Origin: Pseudomonadota bacterium
Lineage (GTDB): Bacteria; Desulfobacterota; Desulfobacteria; Desulfobacterales; Desulfosarcinaceae
DNA: 59,160 nucleotides
Assembly: GCA_023435265.1 (NCBI GenBank)
Contig: JAEYRZ010000212.1
Location: 1-59,160, forward strand
Direction of reading: 5' to 3'
The notes under the pieces were generated by a model, which was given only the letters and a program-made list of their open reading frames with translations, was not told the DNA's origin and did no database searches. The first letter of the stretch is position 1. The number at the start of each line of letters is the position of its first letter. The translations under genes were made by a program, and so were the position numbers. Positions 42,213 through 51,867 of this stretch are shown piece after piece.

Positions 42213-43187
42213 TTAATGATACCGCATGGATTCTTCCCGGATCCCGTCGGCCAGCAGATTGAGGCCGACCACCAGGCTGGCGATCGCCAGCGACGGCCAA
42301 AGCGCCGCCCAGGGGCTGCCGGACAAAATGAATTCCCGGCCCTTGGCCACCATGCTGCCCCAGTCCGGCGAGGGCGGTGGAAGGCCCAGGCCGAGAAACC
42401 CGAGGGTTCCCATGGCGAAAATGGCGTAGCCGACCCGCAGCATGGCATCCACGATGATCGGGCCCCGCGCATTGGGCAGAATCTCCACCAACATGATGTA
42501 CCAGGCGCTTTCTCCGCGTGTTTCGGCCGAGCGGATGTACTCGCGGGTGCGGATGTCGAGCGTCAGGCTGCGGACCAGGCGGGCGATTCCCGGCGTGCCC
42601 ACCAGGGTCATGGAGATGACCACATTGACGGCCGAGGCGCCCAGGGCGGCCATGATGATCAGGTAGAGCAGGATGATCGGAACCGCCATCATGGCATCGA
42701 GCAGGCGCATGATGATTTCGTCCGCCCACCCGCCGTAATACCCGCTGGCCAGGCCCAGGACCACGCCGGCCAGCAAGGCCACCGCCACCCCCCATACGGC
42801 GGTTCCGCCCGGCAGCCAAACCCCTTCGGACAGCGGCATGATCACCAGCACCACCCTCGCGCCGTAGATCAGACGGGCCCAAAGATCCCGGCCGAGTTCG
42901 TCGGTGCCCAGGATATGGTCGCCGGAAGGCCCCTGGTTGGGCGCCCGCCAATCCTGCTCGAGGGGCGTGTAGGGTGTAAGCAGGGGCGCGCATATCGCCA
43001 CGCAAACCCAGAAAGAGACGATCAAGAGGCCGGCTATCGCGGTTTTGCTGGCGAAGAGCAGCGCAAATCCCTGCCGCAGTCCCCTCAGGCGCGAACCCGC
43101 CGGGGCGTCGGCATCGCCGTCAATGGCCTGCGGCTCTTTTTGCAGCATCATTGAATCCCATCCTCCCTCCGCATTCCGCTCAGCCAT
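42213..43187 (-). CDS. dppC: Peptide/opine-type ABC permease, DppC
   Basis: A 324-residue permease with about six membrane segments. A cytoplasmic N-terminus leads into TAIAGLLIVSFWVCVAI, then GTDELGRDLWARLIYGARVV and the ATPase-contact loop SAETRGESAWYIMLVEILPN. It ends ADGIREESMRYH. It pairs with DppB; its start overlaps the dppB stop region by 8 bases. The family imports di- or oligopeptides, nickel or glycosides. Confidence 0.92.
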   Translation of the reverse strand: MAERNAEGGWDSMMLQKEPQAIDGDADAPAGSRLRGLRQGFALLFASKTAIAGLLIVSFWVCVAICAPLLTPYTPLEQDWRAPNQGPSGDHILGTDELGRDLWARLIYGARVVLVIMPLSEGVWLPGGTAVWGVAVALLAGVVLGLASGYYGGWADEIIMRLLDAMMAVPIILLYLIIMAALGASAVNVVISMTLVGTPGIARLVRSLTLDIRTREYIRSAETRGESAWYIMLVEILPNARGPIIVDAMLRVGYAIFAMGTLGFLGLGLPPPSPDWGSMVAKGREFILSGSPWAALWPSLAIASLVVGLNLLADGIREESMRYH

Positions 43188-44478
43188 ATCGAATGCGCGG
43201 ATTCAAAAAGGTGTAGACAATATCGGCCGCCAACTGGGTCCCGACGGCCAGCAGCACGAGGATCATCGCACCCGCCTCCAGTGCGTTGGTGTCCTTGAAC
43301 ATGGCAGAATCGAGCAGATACTTACCCAGTCCGGGGTAACCGAAAACCACTTCCACGATCACGATGCCCCCCATCAGCCAATTGACATGCAGCATGATCA
43401 CGGTGACCGGCGCCATCAGGGCGTTGCGGACGGCGTGCCGGACGACGATCCGTCCGTAGGGCAGACCCTTGAGGTAGGCCGTGCGGATATAGGGCGAGCG
43501 CATCACCTCGACCATGCTCGCCCGGGTGATCCGCAGAATATAGCCGAGTTCGATCAGGGTCAGCGTCAGCACGGGCAGGATCAGCATGTCCGGGCGCTGC
43601 CAGGGCGCTTTTTCGCCGAAGACCGCGGCGCCGGGGACGAGATTCAACCAGACCGACAGAATCAGGATCAGGAAGATGCCGGTAGCGAATTCCGGGATGA
43701 CCGAAAAGACCATGCCGCCGATGGAGAGCACGCGGTCCTTGAGCGAGCCTTCCTGCAAGCCGGCGATCATCCCCGTGATCAGGGCCAGGGGAACCACGAT
43801 GATAAAGGCGATTCCGGCGAGGACGGCGGAATTGCGCAGCCGCAAAAAAATGGAATCGGCTACGGGCCGTCCCGTACGCAGCGATACGCCAGGGTCGCCG
43901 CGCAAAAAACCCTTCTTGAGCGGGATAAAGGCCGCGGCCCCCCCGGAGGACGATTGCCACCCCGAGCCCATGACGAACGTCCAGACGTCCCGGCCGCCGC
44001 CCTTTTCCCACAGAACGGCATGGTTGTCCTGATCCACGCCCCAGAAGAAGCTGCGGTCCCCGGCAACGGTTTGCCAGCGCCGGTTGTCTCTGCGGGTGAT
44101 GACGCTTCCGTCGGACCGGCGAACCACGGCGATCAGGTCTTCGCCTTCCAGCTTCCACCGCGTAAGCCGGCCGTCCCCGCCGACGGCCCACCATTCGTCG
44201 AAGCCTTCGGGCGTGCGGATCCGCGTCAGCTTCGCGCCGACCTTGCGGCCCGCGTGCCAGTCCGATCCCAGCAGCCAGTACGCGTAGCGCTGCCAGGCCG
44301 GCTTGTCCAGCCCGAGCTGGGCCAGGAAAGAGGCTTCCTGCTCGGGCGTCACGAAGGCCCCCAGGACATTGCGGGCCACATTGCCGGGAGAGGCTTCGAC
44401 GATCATGAAGACCCCCATGGAGACCAGCAGCATGGTCAGGCCGAGCAGGATCATGCGGCGCAGGATGAATTTTCCCAT
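43180..44478 (-). CDS. dppB: Peptide/opine-type ABC permease, DppB, with a ~115-residue insertion
   Basis: A 432-residue permease against a usual 310-340. After the first helix (LLGLTMLLVSMGVFMIVEA) and AQLGLDKPAWQRYAYWLLG, about 115 residues are inserted (roughly 72-186). The insertion is rich in Trp and turns, including GRLTRWKLEGEDLIAVVRR and NRRWQTVAGDRSFFWGVDQD, and precedes the normal FLRGDPGVSLRTGRPV. It would lie on the outer face. The remaining helices and the loop ITRASMVEVMRSPYIRTAYL are standard. Confidence 0.9.
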   Translation of the reverse strand: MGKFILRRMILLGLTMLLVSMGVFMIVEASPGNVARNVLGAFVTPEQEASFLAQLGLDKPAWQRYAYWLLGSDWHAGRKVGAKLTRIRTPEGFDEWWAVGGDGRLTRWKLEGEDLIAVVRRSDGSVITRRDNRRWQTVAGDRSFFWGVDQDNHAVLWEKGGGRDVWTFVMGSGWQSSSGGAAAFIPLKKGFLRGDPGVSLRTGRPVADSIFLRLRNSAVLAGIAFIIVVPLALITGMIAGLQEGSLKDRVLSIGGMVFSVIPEFATGIFLILILSVWLNLVPGAAVFGEKAPWQRPDMLILPVLTLTLIELGYILRITRASMVEVMRSPYIRTAYLKGLPYGRIVVRHAVRNALMAPVTVIMLHVNWLMGGIVIVEVVFGYPGLGKYLLDSAMFKDTNALEAGAMILVLLAVGTQLAADIVYTFLNPRIRYG

Positions 44479-44479
44479 A

Positions 44480-46129
44480 TCAGCTCAGCCAGGCTTCGTT
44501 GAACAGGAAGATCAGGTTGGGATGAGCCTTGACATTCCGCAACCGCTTGTTGGGGCACATCCAGATGTTCATCCAGTAGGCGATGCCCACCGAGCCCCGC
44601 TCCATTTGAATCTCCTCGAGTTTGCAGAAGATTTCGCGACGCCTGGCGACATCCAGGGTCCCGCCGGCCTGGTCCAGCAGCCGGCTGAATTCACGGTCCA
44701 CCCAACGCGTCTCATTCCATGGAACCGGCTGCCCCTTCTCATCGGCGACATAGGCCAGATTGGGAACCATGGTCCCGAGCGGACGGTGGGTCCAGGGGGT
44801 GATACCCAAGTCGACCTCGGTCCACTTTTCCCAATACTGGCTGGTGGGCATGGTCTGGATGGTAATCCGGATGCCGGCCGGCGCGGCGTCCTGCTTCAAC
44901 ACTTCGGCATAGCGGACCACATCGGTCCACTCCGAGGCAACCGCCAGGTTGACGTCGATGCCCTTGGGGTATCCGGCCTCGGCGAGCAGCTGTTTGGCTT
45001 TTTCAGGCTGGTAGGCCGGCACCGGCTTTTGACAATACTCGGGATGCACGGGATAAACGTGGAAATCCTGGCCCGGCAGCCCCTCGCCCTGGTAGGCCAG
45101 AGCCAGGATTTTTTCGCGATTCTGGCAGAACTTGAGCGCTTTGCGGACCCGGTTGTCGTCCCAGGGCTTCATATCCACGCGCATGCGCAGCACGCGGGTG
45201 GTGGCGGTCGCCACCGGGAGCACCTTGATGTGCGCGTCCTTTTGAACCGATTTCATGACCTGCGGACCCGGGTTGTCGGCCGCATCGATCAAGTCGATTT
45301 CGCCTGATTTCAAGGCCGCAATCTGGGGCGCCAGTTCTCCGCCCATGTCGATGAAGCGGATTTCGTCGATGTAGGGAAGCGGTTTGCCGTCGAAACCCTT
45401 CTGCCAGTAGTCCTTGCGGGCCTTCACGATGCAGATCTCCCCCTCCTTGTAGGTGTCCAGCGTATATGGACCGGTTCCGTGCGGCGCCTTTTTGATATCG
45501 CCTTCGAAGGTGCGGTGATTCAGGACCTGGGCCGTATACTGGAACAGGTGCTCGGGAACGCCGATTTCGGGCCTCTTGAGGTGCAGCCTGAATTGATGAG
45601 CGTTCACCTTTTCGATGCCGGTGGGCTCCAGGTAGGCGCCGACCAGCCCCAGCATGCTCGATTTTACGGTTTCGTCCAGCCACTGGCGGATGGTGAAGAT
45701 GCAGTCATCGGCCGTAAATTCATCCCCGTTGTTGAAGCGCACCCCTTTGCGCACATTGAAGGTCCACGTTTTCAGGTCGTCGCCCGCCTTCCAACTCTCG
45801 CACAGGTAGGGCCGGGTGATGTTCCCGGCATCGGTCACGGTCATGTACTCGCAGACCATGCGCAGGGCGTTGGACGGCATCAGCCAGGAGAAGCGGGCAG
45901 GATGGTCGATCTTCTGAATCTGCTGCGAGATTTTGAGTACTCCGCCGCGCTTGATGTCGGCCGCCATCAGTCTGCGGGGCCAGCTCAGCCCGATCATCTG
46001 AGAAGCCGCCGCGGCCGAAAGGCCTAAAAGCGTCGCCAGGCGCAGAAAGGCGCGCCGCGAGAGTTTTCCCTTGAGAACTTCTTCGCGAAGATCGAATACA
46101 GCCGGGTGAGCCTCAGTCTTCTTTTTCAT
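44480..46129 (-). CDS. Tat-exported family 5 solute-binding protein
   Basis: A 549-residue SBP_bac_5 protein. The N-terminus carries a Tat signal: charged region, KLSRRAFLRLATLL and a hydrophobic stretch up to about residue 50. Then come GGVLKISQQIQKIDHPARF and LCESWKAGDDLKTWTFNVRKG (in part), the family signature. It delivers peptides or related ligands to DppBC-DF encoded directly downstream (gaps of 1-18 bases or overlaps). Near GGAGG before the ATG. Confidence 0.93.
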   Translation of the reverse strand: MKKKTEAHPAVFDLREEVLKGKLSRRAFLRLATLLGLSAAAASQMIGLSWPRRLMAADIKRGGVLKISQQIQKIDHPARFSWLMPSNALRMVCEYMTVTDAGNITRPYLCESWKAGDDLKTWTFNVRKGVRFNNGDEFTADDCIFTIRQWLDETVKSSMLGLVGAYLEPTGIEKVNAHQFRLHLKRPEIGVPEHLFQYTAQVLNHRTFEGDIKKAPHGTGPYTLDTYKEGEICIVKARKDYWQKGFDGKPLPYIDEIRFIDMGGELAPQIAALKSGEIDLIDAADNPGPQVMKSVQKDAHIKVLPVATATTRVLRMRVDMKPWDDNRVRKALKFCQNREKILALAYQGEGLPGQDFHVYPVHPEYCQKPVPAYQPEKAKQLLAEAGYPKGIDVNLAVASEWTDVVRYAEVLKQDAAPAGIRITIQTMPTSQYWEKWTEVDLGITPWTHRPLGTMVPNLAYVADEKGQPVPWNETRWVDREFSRLLDQAGGTLDVARRREIFCKLEEIQMERGSVGIAYWMNIWMCPNKRLRNVKAHPNLIFLFNEAWLS

Positions 46130-46857
46130 GATACCTCCGTCATAGGGTTAGAAGTACACTCCGATTGTCTGCCAGCCTGATGGTGACGATACGGGTTTAA
46201 GGAAGAAGCGGATGATGCCCGGTCAGCAAAACCCCTGAACGGTACGGCGGTGCGGAAAGCCGAACAGCGGCTCATTCATTGGACATGCCCGAAAGCCAAC
46301 ACGACGACCGTAACACATTTAATCCGGATTGCCAAATGCTGTATGCCAGCAGCAATGACGAAGAGATCGCCGCGCGTTCATCTACTACGCCGTGCCCCCG
46401 GCTCATGCAGGCCGTGAATCCTTTCTGCTGTTGAAGCCGCGCACTCCGGCACGGCGGCTTGTTGCGAAGTATTACGATTTCTCCCCTACCGAAGCAGAAT
46501 GGCTGTCGTCATCTTCCAAACCCAGAAAGCCCCGCGTACTGCTTCCCGTCTTCAAGGGCAGCGGATTTCCCGGCTTCAATGCGCGGGAGCGCAGAACGAC
46601 CGAGGCGTTTATGCTTTGGGCCGGATTTCCGCGTCCTGGCGCTGAACGTTGGAATTCATTGCAGCCCTGTCCGCCATGTTCAATTTGAGTCGGTGCAATT
46701 TTTCATTCCGCCACGCTGCGCGTGCAAATCGTGGGTGGCGACGACGTGCAGGCAATGGTACAGTATGGTGGTCCGCCTGCGGCCGAAACGCGAGGACTCG
46801 GGTTTCGGCATCTGCGGCATCCCTGTTCGATGCGGCTTGAAAACTATCGAGGTGATT
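46130..46857. other. Divergent region upstream of two operons
   Basis: About 730 bases. The sensor-kinase frame is open from 46459, but the part before 46858 shows no family sequence, is Cys/Arg/Pro-rich and is better read as non-coding. No repeat or clear promoter is seen. Confidence 0.45.
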
Positions 46858-49800
46858 TTGCGCGCAACCGATCCATTGAATGACGACAATCGACCACCCC
46901 AGCCTGTTCAGTCGGATGTCCTGAGGGGTATCAACAGGATTCTGCAAAAGGCATTGACCTGCAAAACCGAGGCGGAACTTGGCCGATTATGCCTGTCGGC
47001 GGCCGAGGAACTGACCTCCAGCCGGTGCGGCTTGATCGGATGGCTGAACGCCGAGGGAGGGCTGGATCCGATTGAAAGCAGCGCACCTGAATGGAGGGGC
47101 AGGCTGTCCGACCCGTTCGATCCTTGGGTTCGCCGGGTCATGGTCGACGCCGAAGGATATTTCACCAATGCTCCGGCCGGGGATACGGGCTGCATCGACG
47201 GGCCGCAGGGCCATCGGGCCTGGCAGACGTTTCTGGGGGTTCCGCTGCGTCATGCCGGCAAAACCATCGGCCTGTTGGCGGTGGTCGACCGGGAGGGCGG
47301 CTACCGGCATGTAGATCGGCTCGCCCTGGCCTCGCTGGCGCCGACAGTCGTGCAGGCATTGCTGGCGAAGCGCGCAGAGCAGGAACTGCAGGAAAGCAAC
47401 CAGCGCTACAAAGAACTCGTTCAGTATGCCAACAGCGTCATTCTGCGCTGGAAGAGCGACGGCACGATCACCTTCATCAACGAGTACGCCCAGGCGCTGT
47501 TCGGCTATCATTACACCGAAGTTCTCGGTCGAAACGTCGGCTTGCTGGTGCCGCACAGGGAATCCACCGGCGGAGACCTTTCAGGCCTGGTTGAGGACAT
47601 CGTCGCGCATCCCGTGAAGCACCAGAAGGTGATCAACGAAAACGTCTGCAAAGACGGACGGCGGGTGTGGATGGTCTGGACCAACCGAGCCATTCTGAAC
47701 GAGCAGGGTGAGCAGGAGATCCTGGCGGTCGGATCGGACTATACCGAACAAAAACGCGCCGAAGAGGCTCTGAAGAAAAGCCAATCCTCGCTCGCCGCGG
47801 CCGTGCAGATCGCCCGGCTCGGAATCTGGGAGTACGATCTTTCGACCGGCTTGACGCACATGGATCAACGCTGCCGGGAGTTGTTCGGAATCGTCGAGGA
47901 GCGTCCCGTATCCGATGATGAGTTCTTAGGCATGGTGCACCCTGAAGACCGCGCGCGCGTCGAAAGAGGCATGCGCGCCGCACATGATCCTCAGGGCAGT
48001 GGTTTATACGAAAGTGATTATCGCATCATCCGGGCCGATGGCACGCTGTGCTGGGTCGCCGTTCGCGCCCACGCAATGATGTACGGCGACGGCCGGGGGA
48101 GCACGCCGAAGCGCTACATCGGCACCGTGATGGACATTACGGCGCTCAAGCGGAACGAAGCGGCGCTGCTGGAAAACGAAAGACGTCTGCGCCTTTCGCT
48201 CGAATCGGCATACGTCATCTCGTTCGAGTGGAACATTGCGAGCGGCAAGGTGTTCCGCCTGATTTCCAAAGATCCCGCCCTGCCCCCCACACCGGTTGCG
48301 GCGGGTTCGTTCGAGCAGGTTGTCGATGTGATCCACCCGGACGACCGGGATCGGTTCCAGTCCAATCTGAAGGCTGCGATGGCACAGACCGATGGACGGT
48401 ACGAAAACGAATTCCGCATCGTGCACCCGGACGGCACAATACGCTGGCTTCATGAAAACGGGTATTTCGAGCGCGATGCGGCGGGCCGGCCCTCGCGATT
48501 GATCGGGCTGAGCCGGGACATCACCGACCGCAGGGATGCCGAGAACGCACTGCGCAAGAGCACCGAACGTTTCGAACTGCTGGCCATTGTCGCCGAGCGA
48601 TTGTTGCGCGCCGAAGACCCTCAGGCGATCGTCGAAGAACTCTGCCGGCTGGTGATGGCGCACCTGGACTGCCAATTCTTCTTCAATTACCTGGTCGCGC
48701 CGGATGGCCAAAGGCTGGAACTCAACGCCTGCGCCGGTATTCCGGCCGAGGCGGCCGCCCTGATCCGTCATCTTGATTTCGGCGTTGCGGTTTGCGGATG
48801 CGTGGCCCGCGCGGGCCGGCGCATCATCGCCGAAAACATCGCCCAAACCGAAGATCCGAGGACGGAACTCGTGAAATCCTACGGCGTGCAGGCCTACTGC
48901 TGTCATCCTTTGATGGCGCAGGAAAGACTGATCGGCACGTTGTCATTCGGAACCCGCACCCGGCCGAAGTTCACTCCGGACGAAATCGCCCTGATGAAAT
49001 CGGTCTGCGACCAGGTGTCGGTTGCCATGCAGCGCCTGCAGGCCGACAAGTTGCTTCGTGATCTGAATGCATCCCTCGAGCAGCGCGTCACCGAGCGCAC
49101 GGCTCTGGCCGAATCGCGGGCCAAACAGCTGCAGGCACTGGCGGCCGAGTTGATCGAAGCCGAGGAGCGCGAACGGCAACGGTTCGCCCGATTACTGCAC
49201 GAGGACCTACAGCAGCTTCTTGCCGGTGCGTTCTACATGCTTCAGGCGTCGCCTGGAGAAAAACTCGAATTCGAACAGGTTGGGCACTTGCTGGAGGAAT
49301 CGATCCGCAAGTCGAGAAGCCTCTCGCATCAACTCAGCCCGGCGGTGTTGCATCACGCGACCTTTCTGGACAGCCTGGAATGGCTCTGCCGGCAGATGCA
49401 GGAACAGTCCGGTCTGCACGTCAGGCTGGAGAAGCGCACGGCCATCGAGGTCGAAAGCGCGCCCTTGAAGGTGTTCTTGTTCCGTGCGGTCAGAGAGCTC
49501 CTGCTCAACGTCGACAAGCATGCCGGGGTGAAGTCGGCCGGGGTTGAAGTGGCCGGGCGCGATGACCAGGTCGTCATCACCGTAAATGATTCCGGGAACG
49601 GTTTCGATCCCACCATCATGGAACACTACATACCCAAAGCCGGCCTGGGGCTGCCGAGCCTGCGCGAACGCGCCAGCTACCTGGGGGGCGGCCTGAGCAT
49701 CGCCAGCGCCCCCGGGCAGGGCAGCCGCATCACCTTGAGTGTCCCAGTGGCCTTACGCACCGGCGCCCAATCCGTGCGTGCCGACGCCGTTCCAGCGGAC

Positions 49801-50256
49801 AAGGTACGAACCCCGGCCCATACGAGAGAAGGGTCCTCCGAAACCGGTATCCGGATTCTATTTGCCGACGACCACAAAGTGATGCGTCAGGGTCTGATCC
49901 GCATTGTCGAAAGCGTACCCGGAATCCAGGTCGTCGGCGAAGCGGCCGACGGCCGCGAAGCGCTGGAGCTTGCCGTTCGCCATCGACCGGACATCGTGGT
50001 CATGGACATTTCGATGCCCGTGATGGACGGCATCGAAGCGACCCGCCGACTCAAGACGGAACTTCCCGATATCCGGGTGATCGGCCTTTCCATGTTCGAC
50101 GACGAACAGGCTTCCAGACAAATGCTTGCAGCCGGTGCGGATGCCTTCCTGGTCAAAACCGCTTCAGCGGCCGAATTGCTCAACGTCATCTCGGAAGTCA
50201 ACACGAAATCCCGACCAAGCCCACCCACCAGCGAACAAGGCTGCAGCCCACCATAG
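46858..50256 (+). CDS. PAS/GAF hybrid sensor kinase (NarL type) with C-terminal receiver
   Basis: About 1132 residues. Order: GAF domain (about 40-185), PAS (about 190-305), PAS/PAC (about 315-435), PAS/PAC (about 445-570), GAF (about 585-735), a coiled coil, the HisKA_3 H-box ERERQRFARLLHEDLQQLL, the HATPase region GLGLPSLRERASYLGG and a receiver (RILFADDHKVMRQG, phospho-Asp in DIVVMDISMPVMDGI, Lys in AFLVKTA). No membrane helix is seen. The receiver has no HTH output. Start uncertain; TTG at 46858 follows GAGG. The last GAF-kinase half is paralogous to the kinase at 54684. Confidence 0.9.
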   Translation: MRATDPLNDDNRPPQPVQSDVLRGINRILQKALTCKTEAELGRLCLSAAEELTSSRCGLIGWLNAEGGLDPIESSAPEWRGRLSDPFDPWVRRVMVDAEGYFTNAPAGDTGCIDGPQGHRAWQTFLGVPLRHAGKTIGLLAVVDREGGYRHVDRLALASLAPTVVQALLAKRAEQELQESNQRYKELVQYANSVILRWKSDGTITFINEYAQALFGYHYTEVLGRNVGLLVPHRESTGGDLSGLVEDIVAHPVKHQKVINENVCKDGRRVWMVWTNRAILNEQGEQEILAVGSDYTEQKRAEEALKKSQSSLAAAVQIARLGIWEYDLSTGLTHMDQRCRELFGIVEERPVSDDEFLGMVHPEDRARVERGMRAAHDPQGSGLYESDYRIIRADGTLCWVAVRAHAMMYGDGRGSTPKRYIGTVMDITALKRNEAALLENERRLRLSLESAYVISFEWNIASGKVFRLISKDPALPPTPVAAGSFEQVVDVIHPDDRDRFQSNLKAAMAQTDGRYENEFRIVHPDGTIRWLHENGYFERDAAGRPSRLIGLSRDITDRRDAENALRKSTERFELLAIVAERLLRAEDPQAIVEELCRLVMAHLDCQFFFNYLVAPDGQRLELNACAGIPAEAAALIRHLDFGVAVCGCVARAGRRIIAENIAQTEDPRTELVKSYGVQAYCCHPLMAQERLIGTLSFGTRTRPKFTPDEIALMKSVCDQVSVAMQRLQADKLLRDLNASLEQRVTERTALAESRAKQLQALAAELIEAEERERQRFARLLHEDLQQLLAGAFYMLQASPGEKLEFEQVGHLLEESIRKSRSLSHQLSPAVLHHATFLDSLEWLCRQMQEQSGLHVRLEKRTAIEVESAPLKVFLFRAVRELLLNVDKHAGVKSAGVEVAGRDDQVVITVNDSGNGFDPTIMEHYIPKAGLGLPSLRERASYLGGGLSIASAPGQGSRITLSVPVALRTGAQSVRADAVPADKVRTPAHTREGSSETGIRILFADDHKVMRQGLIRIVESVPGIQVVGEAADGREALELAVRHRPDIVVMDISMPVMDGIEATRRLKTELPDIRVIGLSMFDDEQASRQMLAAGADAFLVKTASAAELLNVISEVNTKSRPSPPTSEQGCSPP

Positions 50257-50413
50257 AAGACCGATTTCGGGGCCCTCCTGCGGAAACGCTACGGGGCGGC
50301 ACGCCCGAATAAAGCGCATATTCCTTTTCAGTACATGGATCAGCGGATGTTGAATCTTCCCTCGCCCGGCGTAAAGTGCGATCGAATGCCCGTTCGCACG
50401 AAAGGAGGCAGGG

Positions 50414-50761
50414 ATGCCGATGAACGCCGTGATTCATGTCGATCAGGAGGAAAGCGCCGTACTGACGACCGCCTTGGGGAACATCCGGAACTTCCTCGAT
50501 CAGGTGCAGGCGCCCTCGGACCTGCGCCTGGTCGTCAATCATAATGCGGTAAAATTCTTCGCAGCGGAAAACGCGCAGAAGATTGCCGCCACCGTCTCCG
50601 AACTGGCTTCCCAGCAGGTGCGGTTCCTGATCTGCGGCAACTCGCTTTCCAGGCTTTCCATCGACCCGGCTTCGCTGCTGCCGCAATGCGAGGTGGTTCC
50701 GGCCGGCATCGTGGAGCTGATCCGCCTGCAGGCCGAAGGCTTCGCCTATGTGAAGCCGTGA
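50414..50761 (+). CDS. DsrE-family small sulfur-relay-like protein
   Basis: A 115-residue protein with NAVIHVDQEESAVLTTALGN, LRLVVNHNAVKFFA and VRFLICGNSL, the alpha/beta DsrE/F pattern. The single Cys in LICGNSL is where DsrE-like proteins carry a reactive cysteine; a second Cys is in LPQCEVV. It could take part in persulfide handling. A perfect AAAGGAGG precedes the ATG. It is followed 35 bases later by a solute-binding-protein gene with the same kind of ribosome site. Confidence 0.85.
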   Translation: MPMNAVIHVDQEESAVLTTALGNIRNFLDQVQAPSDLRLVVNHNAVKFFAAENAQKIAATVSELASQQVRFLICGNSLSRLSIDPASLLPQCEVVPAGIVELIRLQAEGFAYVKP

Positions 50762-50796
50762 ACTCGAGCAGCGGCGATTTCGAAAGGAGGAAGGGA

Positions 50797-51777
50797 ATGA
50801 AGGTCATCATGGTCGCCTTCGCGATATCTTTTCTCTGGATTCTATACACGCGCGGGTTTCCGACCTCCATTGCCGATCCGGCGGAGCGCGTGCTCGACGC
50901 CGCGGCCGGGGCCGGAGCCGATGCGGCCGAATCCAGCCCGGCATCTCCGGATGGGGTGGTCTTTACCGTTCCCGGCGTAACCGAAATCGCCGACCTCAAC
51001 GGAGATCCCGTGGATCCGGATCTGACCGTTTTCTTCGGAGGCAACCAGTTCATGGCCCTGCCCGAACTGATTGCCGCGTTTCAGAAAAAGCATCCCGAGG
51101 TGCGGAATATCTTCTACGAAACCCTGCCCCCCGGCATTATCGAGAAGCAGCTGAAATCCGGCCGCCTGACGATGGGCAACCTGACCATCTCGGCCCGACC
51201 CGACCTCTTTGTCGCCGGAAAGGAACTGACCGGCGAACTGGAACGCGACGGTTGGGTGGAGCCGCCGCGTCCATATATGAAAAACCGCCTGGCGATCATG
51301 GTGGCCGCGGGCAATCCCAAGGCGATCAGGACCTACGCCGATCTTGGGCGCGATGATGTGCGCGTCAGCATGCCGAACCCGCAAACCGAGGGCGTGGCCG
51401 AGAAGATCATGACCGGCATGGAGCAATTCGGCGGTCAAGCCCTCGTGCGCCGGGTGATGGAACTCAAGCAAGAGGACGGAAGCACCTTCGTGACGCAGAT
51501 CCATCATCGCGAAACGCCGCAACGGATTCTTGCGCAGCAATCGGACGCCGGCCCGGTGTGGGAGACCGAAGTGCTTTATCAGCTACGGATCGGCAGCCCG
51601 GTCGAGCGCGTGGCGATCGAAGATCGATACAATGTCAGCGGCACGACGGCGGCCGCGATCTTGAAAAATGCACCGCATCGCCGGGCGGCGGAGCTTTTCC
51701 TGGAATTCATCACCGGCGCCGAGGCGGCGCGGATCTACCAGGGCTACGGATTTACGCCGCTTCATGCCGGGGAGTAA
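50797..51777 (+). CDS. Exported substrate-binding protein (ModA/SBP_bac_11-like)
   Basis: A 326-residue protein with an N-terminal hydrophobic segment (MKVIMVAFAISFLWILYTRG), a linker rich in Ala and the type II binding-protein core: LTVFFGGNQFMALPELIAAF, RLAIMVAAGNPKAIRTYADL and RAAELFLEFITGAEAARIYQG. It resembles molybdate-type binding proteins, but no ABC permease is adjacent. The signal peptide has no obvious cleavage site, so it may be membrane-anchored. AAAGGAGGAAGG precedes the ATG. Confidence 0.8.
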   Translation: MKVIMVAFAISFLWILYTRGFPTSIADPAERVLDAAAGAGADAAESSPASPDGVVFTVPGVTEIADLNGDPVDPDLTVFFGGNQFMALPELIAAFQKKHPEVRNIFYETLPPGIIEKQLKSGRLTMGNLTISARPDLFVAGKELTGELERDGWVEPPRPYMKNRLAIMVAAGNPKAIRTYADLGRDDVRVSMPNPQTEGVAEKIMTGMEQFGGQALVRRVMELKQEDGSTFVTQIHHRETPQRILAQQSDAGPVWETEVLYQLRIGSPVERVAIEDRYNVSGTTAAAILKNAPHRRAAELFLEFITGAEAARIYQGYGFTPLHAGE

Positions 51778-51867
51778 TTCGCCCGCCGGGCGTGCCCGCG
51801 TTGCCTGCTGCCGGTCGGACACATGTTCAATGCCGCGCAGCAAACGACTGGCAGAGAGTGGGGCCTG

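Noticed and set aside
42196..43005. N-terminal 270-codon extension of the fused ATPase frame
   Set aside because: It overlaps dppC in another frame, is Arg/Gly-rich, and the true protein begins at MMKTKACTN.
46459..46857. N-terminal 133 residues of the hybrid-kinase frame
   Set aside because: Composition is unlike the rest, no domain is visible and a later TTG with GAGG fits better.
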